Origin: Allium sativum
Taxonomy: Eukaryota; Streptophyta; Magnoliopsida; Asparagales; Amaryllidaceae
DNA: 64,000 bases
Direction of reading: 5' to 3'
Assembly: GCA_030737875.1 (NCBI GenBank)
Contig: CM060922.1
Coordinates: forward strand, 753,807,603 to 753,871,602
Part shown: positions 25,391-36,971 of the stretch, in pieces
Layout: each line of letters starts with the position of its first letter
Numbering within the stretch: position 1 is the stretch's first letter
Position numbers and translations under genes: made by a program
Notes under the pieces: model-generated
Seen by the model: only the letters and a program-made list of their open reading frames with translations
Databases searched by the model: none
What the model was told of the DNA's origin: nothing

Positions 25391-25425
25391 GTGAGTTTAA
25401 AATAAATTTTTCTGGAAGAAGAGGG

Positions 25426-25435
25426 ATATTTATAG
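25426..25435 (-). promoter_or_regulatory. TATA-like site upstream of the S short ORF
   Basis: On the minus strand ctataaatat is followed by a CT-rich leader, 63 bases before the ATG at 25363. It lies about 85 bp downstream of dyad copy 2, the spacing seen in the S LTR. Confidence 0.5.
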
Positions 25436-25519
25436 AGTCTAGAATTCGTTAAAAATGAATAGAAACTACTTGGTTATTTAAAATTCAAATTTTAAACAAA
25501 ATTTGAATTTCTGGTAGTT

Positions 25520-25544
25520 ATATGCCGACATTTCGATTTGCACA
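25520..25544 (-). promoter_or_regulatory. 36-bp dyad, copy 2 (first part; split by element E)
   Basis: Arm ATATGCCGACAT (25520-25531) and spacer ttcgatttgcac (25532-25543) lie here. The second arm starts at the base before E and continues at 36725-36735 (tgtcgacatac). Removing E and one copy of its duplication restores a 36-bp dyad with two arm mismatches. Confidence 0.65.
25540..25544. repeat. Left target-site duplication of element E (gcaca)
   Basis: gcaca lies directly before the E 5' LTR (TGTAACAC) and is repeated after the 3' LTR at 36720-36724, proving the ends of E. Confidence 0.92.
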
Positions 25545-26594
25545 TGTAACACGACGTATTTTCTGTTAACGCTATAGTAACGAATTAAAGAATATTTAAT
25601 TTCAAATGTGAGAATTAAGGGATACAGGTTTCGCTATTGCATTCGTCTCGGAATTCTGCTTGAGATAGAGTCCAAATTTGCATAAAACGGACACCTATGA
25701 AGGAGATATGGACGAACGAAGTTAAAACAGAAAACCAGAAGAAAGAAAAAGAAAAAAAATATGCACTGGCGCACTTGGGAAGTGCGCCAGTACAAAAGTT
25801 GCACTGGCGCACCTGCCAAGTGCGTCCAGGCCGAGCAGGGGACCTGCACAGCTTTCTGGTGTGATATGATCCATACGGTGAGTCATTGCTGAGTCCTTTC
25901 TGACTCCTTGCTGAGTAATTATGGCTGAGATGTCACCCTATGCTGACTGAATGGTTATGGTTAACCCTAGGATCATCCGACGGCTCAAATTAAATTGAAA
26001 TTCTATATGAACAACCCAATGCTCAAACCTGAAAATCACACAAAAATAATCCTGGAACTATCATGCCGTCATTAGAGAACTTGGAGTAGCCGTCACCAAT
26101 TCAAAGACAAGATAAAAACCTGAATCAAAATCAAATTAAAGTAATCAAATTCAATGATATACGTCAAAGGCGAGCATACCAATTTAAGAATTCAGATTTC
26201 AGAAATCAAGAATTCCTTTTTGTTTGTAAGTTGATTATTACGTAGATTTAAACGTTCTTTTAAATGAATCATGACATGTTGTAATTCGAATATAGAATGA
26301 TGCTTATGTATAAGATAAATAAAGTTTGATTCTCATTTATCTTAAATTACCATTGCGATTGATCATTTCTATATGCTTGTGGCGATGAACATACCATATT
26401 TTATATATTGGGATCTATTATGATTGGGAAATGAACGTATTATGCCAACTTAATGGTGAAACATGTCATGTTATAATTTGGTGGTTATTTGCAAGTTTTT
26501 GATCTAAAACACATGCTTATATGTTAGATAAACACTCATGTATATTTAGATCCATGTTAAGTTGAATCTATTTATGTTGCAAAATTTGATTTGT

Positions 26595-26850
26595 AGCTCT
26601 CTTATGTTTAACACACATAAGTTATCATGCTAAGTTGTGTTTCGAATATGTTTATTGTATCTCTCTTATGTTTAACACACATAAGTTATCATGCTAAGTT
26701 GTGATTCGAATATGTTTATAATAGTTCTCTTATGTTTAAGACACATAAATTAATATGCTAAGTTGTGATTTAAATATGTTTATAGTAGCTTTCTTATGTT
26801 TTGGCATACATAAGTTAATATGCTAAGTTGTGGTTTAAAATTGTGTTTAT
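26595..26850 (+). repeat. 64-bp tandem repeat with hairpins, E 5' LTR
   Basis: There are four units. Each holds arm CTTATGT (at 26601, 26665, 26729 and 26793), a 7-8-nt loop and arm ACATAAG, then atgctaagttgtg. Units 1 and 2 keep the 7-bp arms perfectly, unit 3 has one mismatch, and unit 4 keeps the arms although its loop has changed. The 3' LTR holds the same array at 34724-34980. Confidence 0.85.
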
Positions 26851-27287
26851 ATGTTAAACCTCCATGCTAGACCTTTATCAAGTTCACATGACAATTAGAC
26901 CCAACTTAGTCACAAGTTCACCTTTACCTGTTTAATTAAGTCAATGATACTTCTATGCCAAGTTACACATGATAAGTTAAATGTATGCTATTTTATGTTT
27001 GTTTCATGTCCCTTGTTTATTACCCCTTTTTGTTTATGGGTTTGGGCTAATTTACTAGCCCAACATTTTATGTGATTCATGCATACGTTCCACGGGGGTA
27101 GCGATGGGAAAAATATGAAAATTCATGGCATATATTTGTTCATAAAATGGTATATTTGATATACCATTTATTGTGAGCATAATCAAAGGATAGTTATGGC
27201 ATAATTAAATTAAAATTAATTTACATAAAGAAATTAGACATATATAGAAAATATGTGAATTTAGGAAAGACGAATATGCCTAACCCG

Positions 27288-27513
27288 AGGTTAGACTGAG
27301 TTGTGGTGTAAATCTGCCCGGAACTGACCGACATATCCAAAGACCATAACAAGACCTGTCTAATGTGGGTGGTTAGTGCACCAAGCCCAAAAAGAACCCT
27401 AGGTTAGACTGGGTTGTGGTGTAAATCTGCCCGGAATCGACCGGCATATCCAGTGACCACAACAAGACCTGTCTAATGTGAGTGGTTGGTGCTTTAATGA
27501 ATAAATTAAAGCT
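27288..27513 (+). repeat. 113-bp tandem duplication, E 5' LTR
   Basis: Two copies begin aggttagactg at 27288 and 27401. Each contains gtaaatctgcccgga, cgac.g.catatcca and aagacctgtctaatgtg. The same pair lies in the 3' LTR from about 35417. Confidence 0.85.
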
Positions 27514-28592
27514 AAGTCAGGATTGGTAGGGTTAAGCCAATTAGGGAAACACTTAACCGATTCAACATGTTAACTAAACGGATGGGTGGGGTTAGGTAAA
27601 CTTGGACACTTAACCAAATAAACATGTTGATTAGAAAACCCTAGTAACGGGGACCCATTTTAGCAGTAACCCACATAGATGTATCATGGTACCCTAAAGC
27701 TAGGTAGGGTGGGGCACGATTACTGGGCTGATTATAAGCGGTCAAAATGTCGGCGGTTGGTGCATCAGTGTAGGTTCCGTCGGAGTATGAGCGTGCACGT
27801 ACTCCGGAGTGGAAAAAGCAGGCACTAGGCATCAGTTGTATACACCGTGCATCTCGAATCGTGTCGGGTTGCCATCAGAGGGACTGATACACCCCATGGT
27901 GGGACCAGCATAGGTATCTATAATCAAGCGGGGCCGAATGACATAGGATATGAATGCATACGAGTAGGAGCCGATCGTTAAGGGGATCGTTTGTTACGAA
28001 CACGTGGGGCTGGTTGAACCAATGGTTAAGTAGGTGCAAAGACTATAGTAATGGGTGTGATCACATGTTCCTCTTATCTTATATTAGGGTATTGTCCTAT
28101 GTTCTGTTATTACTGTCTTGACCCCTTTCCTTGTTTAAATACTAGTAATCACCGAACTTACCAGACTTATTGTCTGACCCGTTTTCTTTCGTCCTCTTTT
28201 CTTCCGTTCCCCCCCAGGTCCACAGGGAGGGAATACTCCATCTTAGTCAGACTCTTTGCAAGCTTAAAGAAAGTAGATGTATGATTTGGACTCTCTCTCA
28301 CCTTGGCTATGGCTCTTGGACATTATCCTTGGGGATTTATGCAGTTTTATTTATGATTTATGCTTCTTTAATAAATAATCATGAAAAAATTATGGTGTAA
28401 TGTTTTGGAAGTTATTTTGAGACAATTTGATGTAATGCTTTGGTATTGAACCACATATGCAATAAATATTTGAATTTCGCTGCTTATATTTATCTGTCTT
28501 GTAAATTTTTCTGTGTCTTGTACCTATAACCCTCCACCAAAGTTAAGGCATTCCCTTTGTGAGTGACCTTAACGGAGGTGGGGTGTTTCACT

Positions 28593-28604
28593 TGGTATCA
28601 GAGC
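28593..28604 (+). other. Element E primer-binding site
   Basis: tggtatcagagc lies two bases after the LTR, an exact match to the complement of the plant initiator tRNA-Met 3' end. Confidence 0.93.
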
Positions 28605-28773
28605 AAAGATTTACCAGATCAGATAAGAGTTTTTGAAAACTATTTTCAAAAAGAAGTATAAAGAAGCATTTTACAAGAAAAAGTGTTGTTTTAAATTTAA
28701 AAAGGCATAACCCCCAAAGCCATATGCACTATCTTTCTATCCTTTGTTTTGAATTTTTCTTTTCCGTTTCAGC

Positions 28774-29772
28774 ATGTCTGGGAATCTTAACCTTCTAGAG
28801 GGTGTACCGATACCTGACTGGTTCAGGAGGTACTTAGAGGCTAGGGCCAACGACGCAGGCCCAGTAGATATTCCTCCTCCTCCAACTGCAGCGGTTCCTC
28901 CTCCTTCTCCTCGTGCAAATGCTTTCTCAAAGATTTGTAGAGACTTTAGGGCCATGGGTGGAAAGGATTTCAAGGGAACTGAATCATTCGTAGAAGCAAG
29001 GAACTGGCTCAAAGAAACTGAGGATCTGTTCGTTATCTTCGAGGTGGACGATAGGCAGAAGATACAGTTGGCTGTATGGTTGCTCAAAGACGAAACTTCC
29101 TATTGGTGGGAAGTCACTAACGCTGAAAGACCACTTGAAACATGGATGGATTTCATAATAAGGTTGGAGATGAAATTCCTCTCACAAGCTGAACGAAATT
29201 TACAGCTGGAAAAGTTCTTATCTCTTAAGCAAGGAAGTATGACGGTCAAGGAGTACGTCAACCAATTTAATCAGCTGGCCCGATTTGGACTGGACTTTGT
29301 GAATACTCCTCATAAGAAGGCTCTCCGTTTTGTCAAGGGATTGAATGGGCCATTTCGCAGCCTGGCTATGACCCATGTACCTATGGGGGCTACTTACGAG
29401 AGGTTAGTGGACATGGCACTCTTACATGAGGAAGACAAGGGCAAGAAAGAGGCAAAAGTGGAAGTGTCTCAAGATAAGAAGGGGGAGGGGTCGCAGAACA
29501 AGAAGGCTGATTCAAAGAAAGGCAGGAAGAACAACAAACCCCATGACAAGAGAAAGTGTAATTTCTGTGGCATTCCTGGACATCTGATCAAAGGCTGTAA
29601 GAAGAAGAAAAGGAAGATGGGTGGTTGTTTCCACTGTGGTGAGACATGGCACATGGCTAAGGCCTGCCAAGGAAGCAAGGGCAGGGAGCTGGACCTTCTT
29701 CTGGAGGACAAGTTCATGCTCTCACGGCACCTCCGCAAGAACGAGGTAGAAATATTTCTGTCGAAAGTTTAG
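28774..29772 (+). CDS. gag: Gag of element E
   Basis: This 332-codon frame starts with the ATG after the leader. The middle (about residues 60-215) is the retrotransposon Gag capsid-like region, with [12 protein letters not shown] and the [15 protein letters not shown] block typical of plant Gypsy Gag. A lysine-rich segment follows (225-260), then two zinc knuckles: [14 protein letters not shown] and [14 protein letters not shown], both C-x2-C-x4-H-x4-C. The product would form the virus-like particle and bind the RNA. The frame ends in tag at 29770-29772, while the protease continues in the -1 frame from about 29760. That could be a decay indel or a programmed shift; an indel is more likely given the state of pol. 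Confidence 0.88.
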   Translation: MSGNLNLLEGVPIPDWFRRYLEARANDAGPVDIPPPPTAAVPPPSPRANAFSKICRDFRAMGGKDFKGTESFVEARNWLKETEDLFVIFEVDDRQKIQLAVWLLKDETSYWWEVTNAERPLETWMDFIIRLEMKFLSQAERNLQLEKFLSLKQGSMTVKEYVNQFNQLARFGLDFVNTPHKKALRFVKGLNGPFRSLAMTHVPMGATYERLVDMALLHEEDKGKKEAKVEVSQDKKGEGSQNKKADSKKGRKNNKPHDKRKCNFCGIPGHLIKGCKKKKRKMGGCFHCGETWHMAKACQGSKGRELDLLLEDKFMLSRHLRKNEVEIFLSKV

Positions 29773-30488
29773 TATATCTTTTTGATCATCATGTTCGTAC
29801 ACTATTTGATTCTGGCGCATCACACTCTTTTATATCTACTGCTTTAATGGTATCTCTGCACCTAAACACTAGTATAGTAGAGGATTCCTTGGTTATTTCA
29901 AATCCAATTTGGGGCTCAGCTTATTTGTCAATGGTTTGTTTGGATTTGAAAATATCTATACTAAGCGTTGGGTTTAGATGTAATGCCTTTGTTTTTCGCT
30001 TCACGGGCTATGGATTGATTCTAGGCATGGACTGGCTATTCAGTAATGATGCCATCCTCGATTGTGAAAAGAGAGTGGTTAGACTCATGACTCGCCTTGG
30101 TAACACTCTTGAAATTTCTTGTAATCCCATGAACTCCGTTATGCTTAGTTATCTAAAATCTCTTGATGCGTCTGTTGAGAACTTGCAGTCTGTAAGGGTA
30201 GTCCATGAATACTCGGATGTGTTTGAAGAGATAAAGGGCTTACCTCCGAAGCAGGAGATAGACTTCCGCATATACCTCGTTGACAATGCAAAACCCGTTG
30301 CTTTACCCATTAGACACATGGCTCCAAGGGAGAGGAAAGAACTCAGCAAGCAAGTTAAAAAATTGCTTGAGAAGGGGTTTATAAGGCGGAGTATTTCTAA
30401 ATGGGGTGCTCCAGTAGTGTTCGCAACTAAAGCGGACGGTTCGCTTCGCCTATGCGTTGATTATAGGGAGCTAAACAAGCTGACGTAG
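29760..30488 (+). pseudogene. pol: Protease and start of reverse transcriptase, element E
   Basis: This frame overlaps the end of gag and encodes an aspartic protease with the active-site motif [10 protein letters not shown] near 29800-29830. The linker follows, and then the RT start with the motifs [16 protein letters not shown] and [14 protein letters not shown] tag at 30486-30488 replaces the codon between LNKLT and KN, a premature stop within RT. The protease would process Gag-Pol. Confidence 0.85.
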
Positions 30489-31678
30489 AAGAATAGGCAC
30501 CCACTCCCGAGAATAGATGATTTGTTCGATCAACTTGTAGGTGCATCAGTCTTCTCCCAATTAGATTTAGCTACTGGGTTTCATCAGCTAAGAGTGGCTG
30601 AAGACAGCAATGACAAGACCACGTTCAGAACTCCAGATGGTTTCTTCGATTGGCTTGTCATGCCATTCGGCTTGACAAATGCACCCGCTTACTTCGTTGA
30701 TTTAATGAGCAGGGTGTTCCGAGAGTTCCTCAATAAGTTTGTGGTGGTCTTCGTAGACGATATTTTGATCTTCTCAAAGAATAAGGAAGAGCATGCTTAG
30801 CATCTAAAGGAAGTCATGGATACTCTCCGTGCACATCAGCTGAAAGCTAAATTCTCCAAATGCTATTTCTGGATAGAAGAAGTTAGGTTCTTGGACACGT
30901 GGTGTCCAAAGAGGGGATACATGTGGACCCCGCGAAAGTGGTTGCTGTGCAAGATTGGAAGATTCCTCGAAACGCAACCGAAGTCCGAAGCTTTCTCGTG
31001 CTAGCAGGCTTTTATCGAAAGTTCATCAAAGATTTTGCAAAAATCTCAGCTCCACTTACAAGATTGACAAAGAAGAACCTAGCTTTCAATTAGGATTTGG
31101 ATTGCGATATTACTTTCCAACGTTTGAAAAGGGCTCTAACAACAGCCCCAGTTCTGACATTGCCTGATGGAAACAAGATGTTTACAGTGTACATAGATGC
31201 ATGCGGAACGGGACTAGGCGCTGTTCTAATGCAAGAAGGGAACGTAGTGGCTTATGGTGGAAGGCAGTTGAAAGTACATGAGAAAAACTACCCAACCCAC
31301 GACCTAGTGTTGGCAGCCATCGTTTTTGCGCTTAAGTCTTAGCGCCATTATCTCCTAGGTGAGAAATTTGAACTATATACTGACCATAAATCGTTGAAAT
31401 ACCTTTTCTTGCAGAAAGATCTCAACTTGAAGCAGCAAAGATGGATGGAGTTTCTTGCCTCGTATGATTTTGAGATCTCCTGCACTCCTGGCAAGGGCAA
31501 TGCAGTAGCGGACGCCTTGAGTAAAAAGAAACTGACCTTAAGCCCTCTCTTTGTGGAAAGGAAAAGCTTGGAGTTCATAGCAAGCTTTAACTTCAGACCC
31601 TCCTCTGACTTTGTACCTGGCTTGCTAGCAACGTCAGAAGTGCGACCAACTTTATTAGACTCAATCGGAGCCGCGTAA
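30489..31678 (+). pseudogene. pol: Reverse transcriptase and RNase H, element E
   Basis: RT continues with [25 protein letters not shown] and the catalytic [10 protein letters not shown] (near 30750). Then come stops at 30798 and 31091, a frame change near 30890, and RNase H motifs [24 protein letters not shown] and TDHKSLKYL, with further stops at 31340 and 31676. All conserved blocks are present in order, so the coding capacity was complete before decay. These domains would copy the RNA to DNA and remove the RNA strand. Confidence 0.88.
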
Positions 31679-31701
31679 AGAGAAGACCCTCAGCTACCGA
31701 T

Positions 31702-32655
31702 GTGGTGGACAAGTTAATTAGGGGTGAGACTTCTAGTCACCTCAATAGGTACCCCATTGATGCCAAGGGCTGGTTGAGACGAGATGGAAGACTATGCATC
31801 CCACAAGCAAGGGATTTGGTAAAGGCGGTTCAAGAAGAGGAACACCATTCCATGCTGACCATACACCCAGGCGGAGACAAAATGTATAAATACATCAAAA
31901 GAATTTTCTTTTGGAATGGCATGAAGCAAGATGTAGCTGAATTTGTTTCTAAGTGTTTAATATGCCAACAAGTCAAGGCGGAGCAGAAGAAGCCTGGCGG
32001 TCTGCTCTATCCTCTAGAGGTCCCACAATGGAAATGGGATAGCATCTCGATGGACTTTATAGATGGGTTGCCTAGGTCAAGAAGGGGCAATACCAACATT
32101 TGGGTAATAGTGAACAGGCTTACTAAAAGCGCTCACTTTATACCCGTCAAAAGTAGAAGGGCTGCATCATCTCTAGCATCCATATATCTTAAAGAGATAG
32201 TTTGACTCCATGGAATACGCTCCAGCATAGTGAGTGACCGAGACCCTATCTTCACGAGCGAGTTTTGGAAGGGTTTATAAGAGGCTGTAGGCCCATAGTT
32301 ATTCTTAAGCACGGCCTATCACCCTCAAACCGATGGCCAAACGGAAAGAGTCAACAGAGTATTAGAAGACCTCTTGAGATTATGCATTATTGACTTCGGA
32401 GGTACATGGGAGGATCATCTACCTTTGGTGGAATTCGCTTACAACAATAGCTACCAAGCTACCAAAGGCATGGCGCCTTTCGAAGCTTTATATGGAAGAC
32501 CGTGCAGGTCACCAACTTGTTGGTGGGAGTCCACAGACAAGCTCATACTAGGACCAAACATGATTAGGGAAACTTCAGAGAAGGTAGACTTGATACGAAG
32601 AAGAAAGAAGACTGCCCAAGATAGACAAGTACTATGCAGACAAAAGAAGAACTGA
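31702..32655 (+). pseudogene. pol: Integrase of element E
   Basis: The zinc-binding H2C2 region (EEHHSMLTIHPGG...CLICQQVK) is followed by the catalytic core. The core has D in SMDFIDGLPRS, D in VSDRDPIF and E in [12 protein letters not shown]. Stops lie at 32203-32205 and twice within 32270-32300, and the frame breaks near 32655. The three catalytic acidic residues are still readable across frames. Confidence 0.88.
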
Positions 32656-33144
32656 CCTTGAGTTCGAAGTTGGAGACAAGGTATTCCTTAAAGTATCTCC
32701 TTTGAGGAACGTCGTTCGGTTTGGATCCGCAGGAAAGTTAGCACCAAGATTTGTAGGGCCATTCCAAATCATCAAGAAGATTGGGAAGATGGCTTATAGG
32801 GTACAGCTGCCCGAAAGATTGGCCGGGTTCATAATGACTTTCATGTCTCTCACCTGCAGAAGTGCTTACACGAGTCTGTGGAAGTGGTAGAAAAAAGCAT
32901 GCTAGAGGAAGTAGAAGTTGAACGAGAAGCAACCGTGAGGAGAGTTCCAACCCGCATCTTGGGAACAAAAGTCAAAAAGCTACGCAACCGTGAAGTTAAG
33001 CTCGTCAAAGTTCAATGGCGCGACGTCGAGGAGGACGCGAGTTGGGAAACTGAGGACAGAATACGCGCAGCCCACCCTTTTCTTTTTAAAGGTACATCCT
33101 TAATCTCTTTTTCCTTAAGTTTATGCTCGTATCTATCTTTTTAG
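32656..33144 (+). pseudogene. pol: Integrase C-terminus and chromodomain, element E
   Basis: The GPY/F-type module (RFVGPFQIIKKIGKMAYRVQL) is at 32740-32815. After a frame change, the chromodomain motif VKLVKVQWRDVEEDASWETE is near 32995-33055. In chromoviruses this tail binds histone marks and directs insertion into heterochromatin. Its presence assigns E to the chromoviruses. Confidence 0.82.
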
Positions 33145-33653
33145 GTATATCTCCTCGATCCTATCCTTAATCCTTAGGTAGAAACCCATTTGGACGTAAA
33201 CATGTAATTGAAACATGTAATGGTTGATGGTTTCAAGTGGTTGCTCGTGGATGCATATACACACACATTAGGTATTAGATCGACTCAGTCACTTCCATAT
33301 TGCATATGCATATATGTATTTGTATATGGATTGAAACTTGATGTGTTATCATATGGACGTTGCATTTGTATGAATGATTGTGCACTCATATAGGAAATTT
33401 TGAGTAGGAAAAAAATCGCATTCATAATGGACTCATGGCACTGACATAATTTGCATTAAGGAGGTCGACTGAATCAGTAGACTGCCTGATTTTGCATTAG
33501 ATAAGGACATGTACACACACAATGCATATGATCATGAAGCATTAGAAATCTTTTAAGGACAATGGACGCCTGTGTTTAATGGTTGAGTAGATGGGGGATT
33601 GAATGGCAGGATACAAGTTCTTCTCGACTTGAAGATTTCGGGGACGAAATCCT
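33145..33653 (+). other. Non-coding 3' internal segment of element E
   Basis: About 500 bp lies between the chromodomain and the PPT, with no recognisable gene. It contains 'gaagatttcggggacgaaat', the PPT-proximal text shared with other Gypsy elements here. Confidence 0.7.
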
Positions 33654-33668
33654 AAAAGGAGGGGAGAA
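33654..33668 (+). other. Element E polypurine tract
   Basis: aaaaggaggggagaa directly precedes the 3' LTR TGTAACACCCCG. Confidence 0.9.
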
Positions 33669-36600
33669 TGTAACACCCCGTATTTTCTGTTAACGCTATA
33701 GTAATGAATTAAAGAACATTTAATTTCAAATGTGAGAATAAAGGGATACGGGTTACGCCATTGCATTCATCTCGAAATTCTGCTTGAGATAGAGTCTGAA
33801 TTTGCGTAAAACGGACACCTTATGAAGGAGATATGGACGAACGAAGTTAAAACAGAAAACCAGAAGAAAGAAAAAGAAAAAAAATATATGCACTGGCACA
33901 CTTGGGAAGTGCGACAGTACAAAAGTTGCACTGGCGCACCTGCCAAGTGCGCCCAGGTCGAGCAAAGAACCTGTACAGCTTTCTGGTGTGATCTGATCCA
34001 TACGGTGAGTCATTGCTGAGTCCTTTCTGACTCCTTGCTGAGTCATTAGGGCTGAGGTGTCACCCTATCCTGACTGAATGGTTATGGTTAAACCTAGGAT
34101 CATCCGACGGCTCAAATTAATTTGAAATTCAATATAAACAGCCCAATGCTCAAACCTGAAAATCACACAAAAATAATCCTGGAACTATCATGCCGTCAAT
34201 AGAGAACTTGTAGTAGCCGTCACCAATTCAAAGACAAGATAAAAACCTGAATCAAAATCAAATTAAAGTAATTAAATTCAACGATCTACATCAAAGGCGA
34301 GCATACCAATTTCAGAATTCAGATTTCAGAAATCAAGAATTCCTTTTTGTTTGTAAGTTGGTTATTACATAGATTTTTAAACATTCTTTTAAATGAATCA
34401 TGACATGTTGTAATACGGATATAGAATCATGCTTATGTATAAGATAAATAAAGTTTGATTCTCATTTATCTTAAATTACCGTTGCGATTGATCATGTCTA
34501 TATGCTTGTGGCGATAAACATACCATATTTTATATATTGGGATCTATTATGATTGGGAAATGAACGTATTATGCCAACTGAATGGTGAAACATGTCATGT
34601 TATAATTTGGTGGTTACTTGCAAGTTTATGATCTAAAACACATGCTTATATGTTAGATCAACAGTCATGTGTATTAAGATCCATGTTAAGTTGAATCTAT
34701 TTATGTTGCAAAATTTGATTTGTAGCTCTCTTATGTTTAACACACATAAGTTATCATGCTAAGTTATGATTCGAATATGTTTATAGTAGCTCTCTTATGT
34801 TTAACACACATAAGTTATCATGCTAAGTTGTGATTCGAATATGTTTATAATAGTTCTCTTATGTTTAACACACATAAGTTAATACGTGAAGTTCTGATTT
34901 AAATATGTTTATAGTAGCTTTCTTATGTTTTGGCATACATAAGTTAATATGCTAAGTTGTGGTTTAAAATTGTGTTTATATGTTAAACCTCCATGCTAGA
35001 CCTTTATAATGTTCACATGACAATTAGACCCATTTTAGTCACAAGTTCACCTTTACCCGTTTAATTAAGTCAATGATACTTCTATGCCAAGTTACACATG
35101 ATAAGTTAAATGTATGCTATTTTATGTTTGTTTCATGTCCCTTGTTTATTACCTCTTTTTGTTTATGGGTTTTGGCTAATTTACTAGCCCAACATTTTAT
35201 GTGATTCATGCGTACGTTCCACGGGGGTTGCGATGGGAAAATATGAAAATTCATGGCATAAATTTGTTCATAAAATGGTATATTTGGTATACCATTTATT
35301 GTGAACATAATCAAAGGATAGTTATGGCATAATTAAATTAAAATTAATTTACATAAAGAAATTAGACATATATAGAAAATATGTGAATTTAGAAAAGATG
35401 AATATGCCTAACCCGAGGTTAGACTGAGTTGTGGTGTAAATCTGCCCGGAACTGACCGGCATATCCAGTGACCACAACAAGACCTGTCTAATGTGGGTGG
35501 TTAGTGCATCAAGCCCAAAAAGAACCCGAGGTTAGACTGAGTTGTAGTGTAAATCTTCCCGGAAGCGACCGACATATCCAGTGACCACAACAAGACCTGT
35601 CTAATGTGAGTGGTTGGTGCTTTAATGAATAAATTAAAGCTAAGTCAGGATTGGTAGGGTTAAGTCAATTAGGGAAACACTTAACCGATTCAACATGTTA
35701 ACTAAACGGATGGGTGGGGTTAGGTAAACTTGGACACTTAACCAAATAAACATGTTGATTAGAAAACCCTAGTAATAGGGACCCATTTCAGCAGTAACCC
35801 ACATAGATGTATCATGGTACCCTGAAACTAGGCAGGGTGGGACATGATTACTGGGCTGATTATAAGCGGTCAAAACGTCGGCTGTTGGTGCGTCAGTGTA
35901 GGTTCCGACGGGGCGTGCACGTACTCCGGAGTGGAAAAAGCAGGCACTGGGCATCAGTAGTATACACTGTGCATCTTGAATCGTGTCGGGTTGCCATCAG
36001 AGGGACTGATACACCCCCATTGTGGGACCAACACATGTATCTACAGTCAAGCGGGGTCGAATGACACAGGATATGAATGCATGCGAGTAGGAGTCGATCA
36101 TTAAGGGGATCGTTTGTTATGAACACGTGGGGCTGGTTGAATCAATGGTTAAGTAGGTGCAAAGACTATAGTAATGGGTGCAATCACATGTTCCTCTTAT
36201 CTTATATTAGGGTATTGTCCTATGTTCTGTTATTACTGTCATGACCACTTTCCTTGTTTAAATACTAGTAATCACTGAACTTATCAGACTTATTGTTTGA
36301 CCCGTTTTCTTTCGTCCTCTTTTCTTCCGTTCCCTCCTCCCCCAGGTCCACAGGGAGGGAATACTCCAGCTTAATCATACTCTTTGCAAGCTTCAAGAAA
36401 GTATATGTATGATTTGGACTCTCTCTCGACTTGGCTATGGCTCTTGGACATTATCCTTGGGGATTTATGTAGTTTTATTTATGGTTTATGCTTCTTTAAT
36501 AAATAATCAAGACAGAAATTATGGTGCAATGTTTTGGAAGTTATTTTGAGACAATTTGATGTAATGCTTTTGTAATGAATCACGTATGCAATAAATATTT

Positions 36601-36719
36601 GAATTTCGCTGCTTATATTTATCTGTCTTGTAATTTTTTCTATGTCTTGTACCTATATCCCTCCACCAAAGTTAAGGCATTCCCTTTGTGAGTGACCTTA
36701 ATGGAGGTGGGGTGTTTCA
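33669..36719 (+). repeat. Element E 3' LTR
   Basis: It is colinear with 25545-28590 and has the same 64-bp and 113-bp repeats. It ends GGGTGTTTCA, followed by the duplication gcaca. It differs from the 5' LTR by scattered substitutions and small indels, more than seen between the two D LTRs. Confidence 0.93.
34724..34980 (+). repeat. 64-bp tandem repeat with hairpins, E 3' LTR
   Basis: Four units have CTTATGT at 34730, 34794, 34858 and 34922, each followed by the matching ACATAAG arm. This array is the partner of 26595-26850. Confidence 0.85.
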
Positions 36720-36724
36720 GCACA
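36720..36724. repeat. Right target-site duplication of element E (gcaca)
   Basis: An exact copy of 25540-25544 follows the E 3' LTR. The S sequence resumes with tgtcgacatac, which completes dyad copy 2. Confidence 0.92.
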
Positions 36725-36971
36725 TGTCGACATACCTAGTCAATTTTTGGGAATTTTGAATTTTTACTCAATTTCAAGTTATTTCTTATAATATTATATT
36801 AATTTATTTAGTTTTAATGTGTTTTTTCAGTAGATTGAAGATTAATTTGACAGAAATAAACATCATTCATTACTACTAGAAAGCAAATACATTCAAACAA
36901 TACAAGGTACTAAATACGAGATTTGAAAGAAAATACATGCAAATACGAAAGATATCATAAAATAGATAATC

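Larger units (their letters stand above)
25545..28590 (+). repeat. Element E 5' LTR
   Basis: It runs from TGTAACAC to GGGTGTTTCA. It contains a 64-bp repeat in four copies (26595-26850), a roughly 113-bp tandem duplication (27288 and 27401) and no credible gene. The first bases read acgacg where the 3' LTR has accccg. Small open frames such as 28051-28284 recur in the 3' LTR by descent only. Confidence 0.93.
25545..36719 (+). mobile_element. Element E: Ty3/Gypsy chromovirus, decayed
   Basis: E is 11.2 kb long with LTRs of 3046 and 3051 bp, an exact 5-bp duplication, a perfect tRNA-Met primer site and a PPT. Domain order on the + strand is Gag with zinc knuckles, protease, RT, RNase H, integrase, chromodomain. 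RT before integrase makes it Ty3/Gypsy, and the C-terminal chromodomain makes it a chromovirus. The long LTRs and the 'ttcggggacgaaat' text before the PPT suggest the Tekay/Del clade (from memory). Pol carries many stops and at least three frame changes, so it is not functional. Confidence 0.93.

Noticed and set aside
28592..28604. Matches to tRNA-Met sequence next to LTR ends, considered as tRNA genes.
   Set aside because: Only about 12 bases complementary to a tRNA 3' end are present, exactly at LTR ends. They are primer-binding sites, not tRNA genes.
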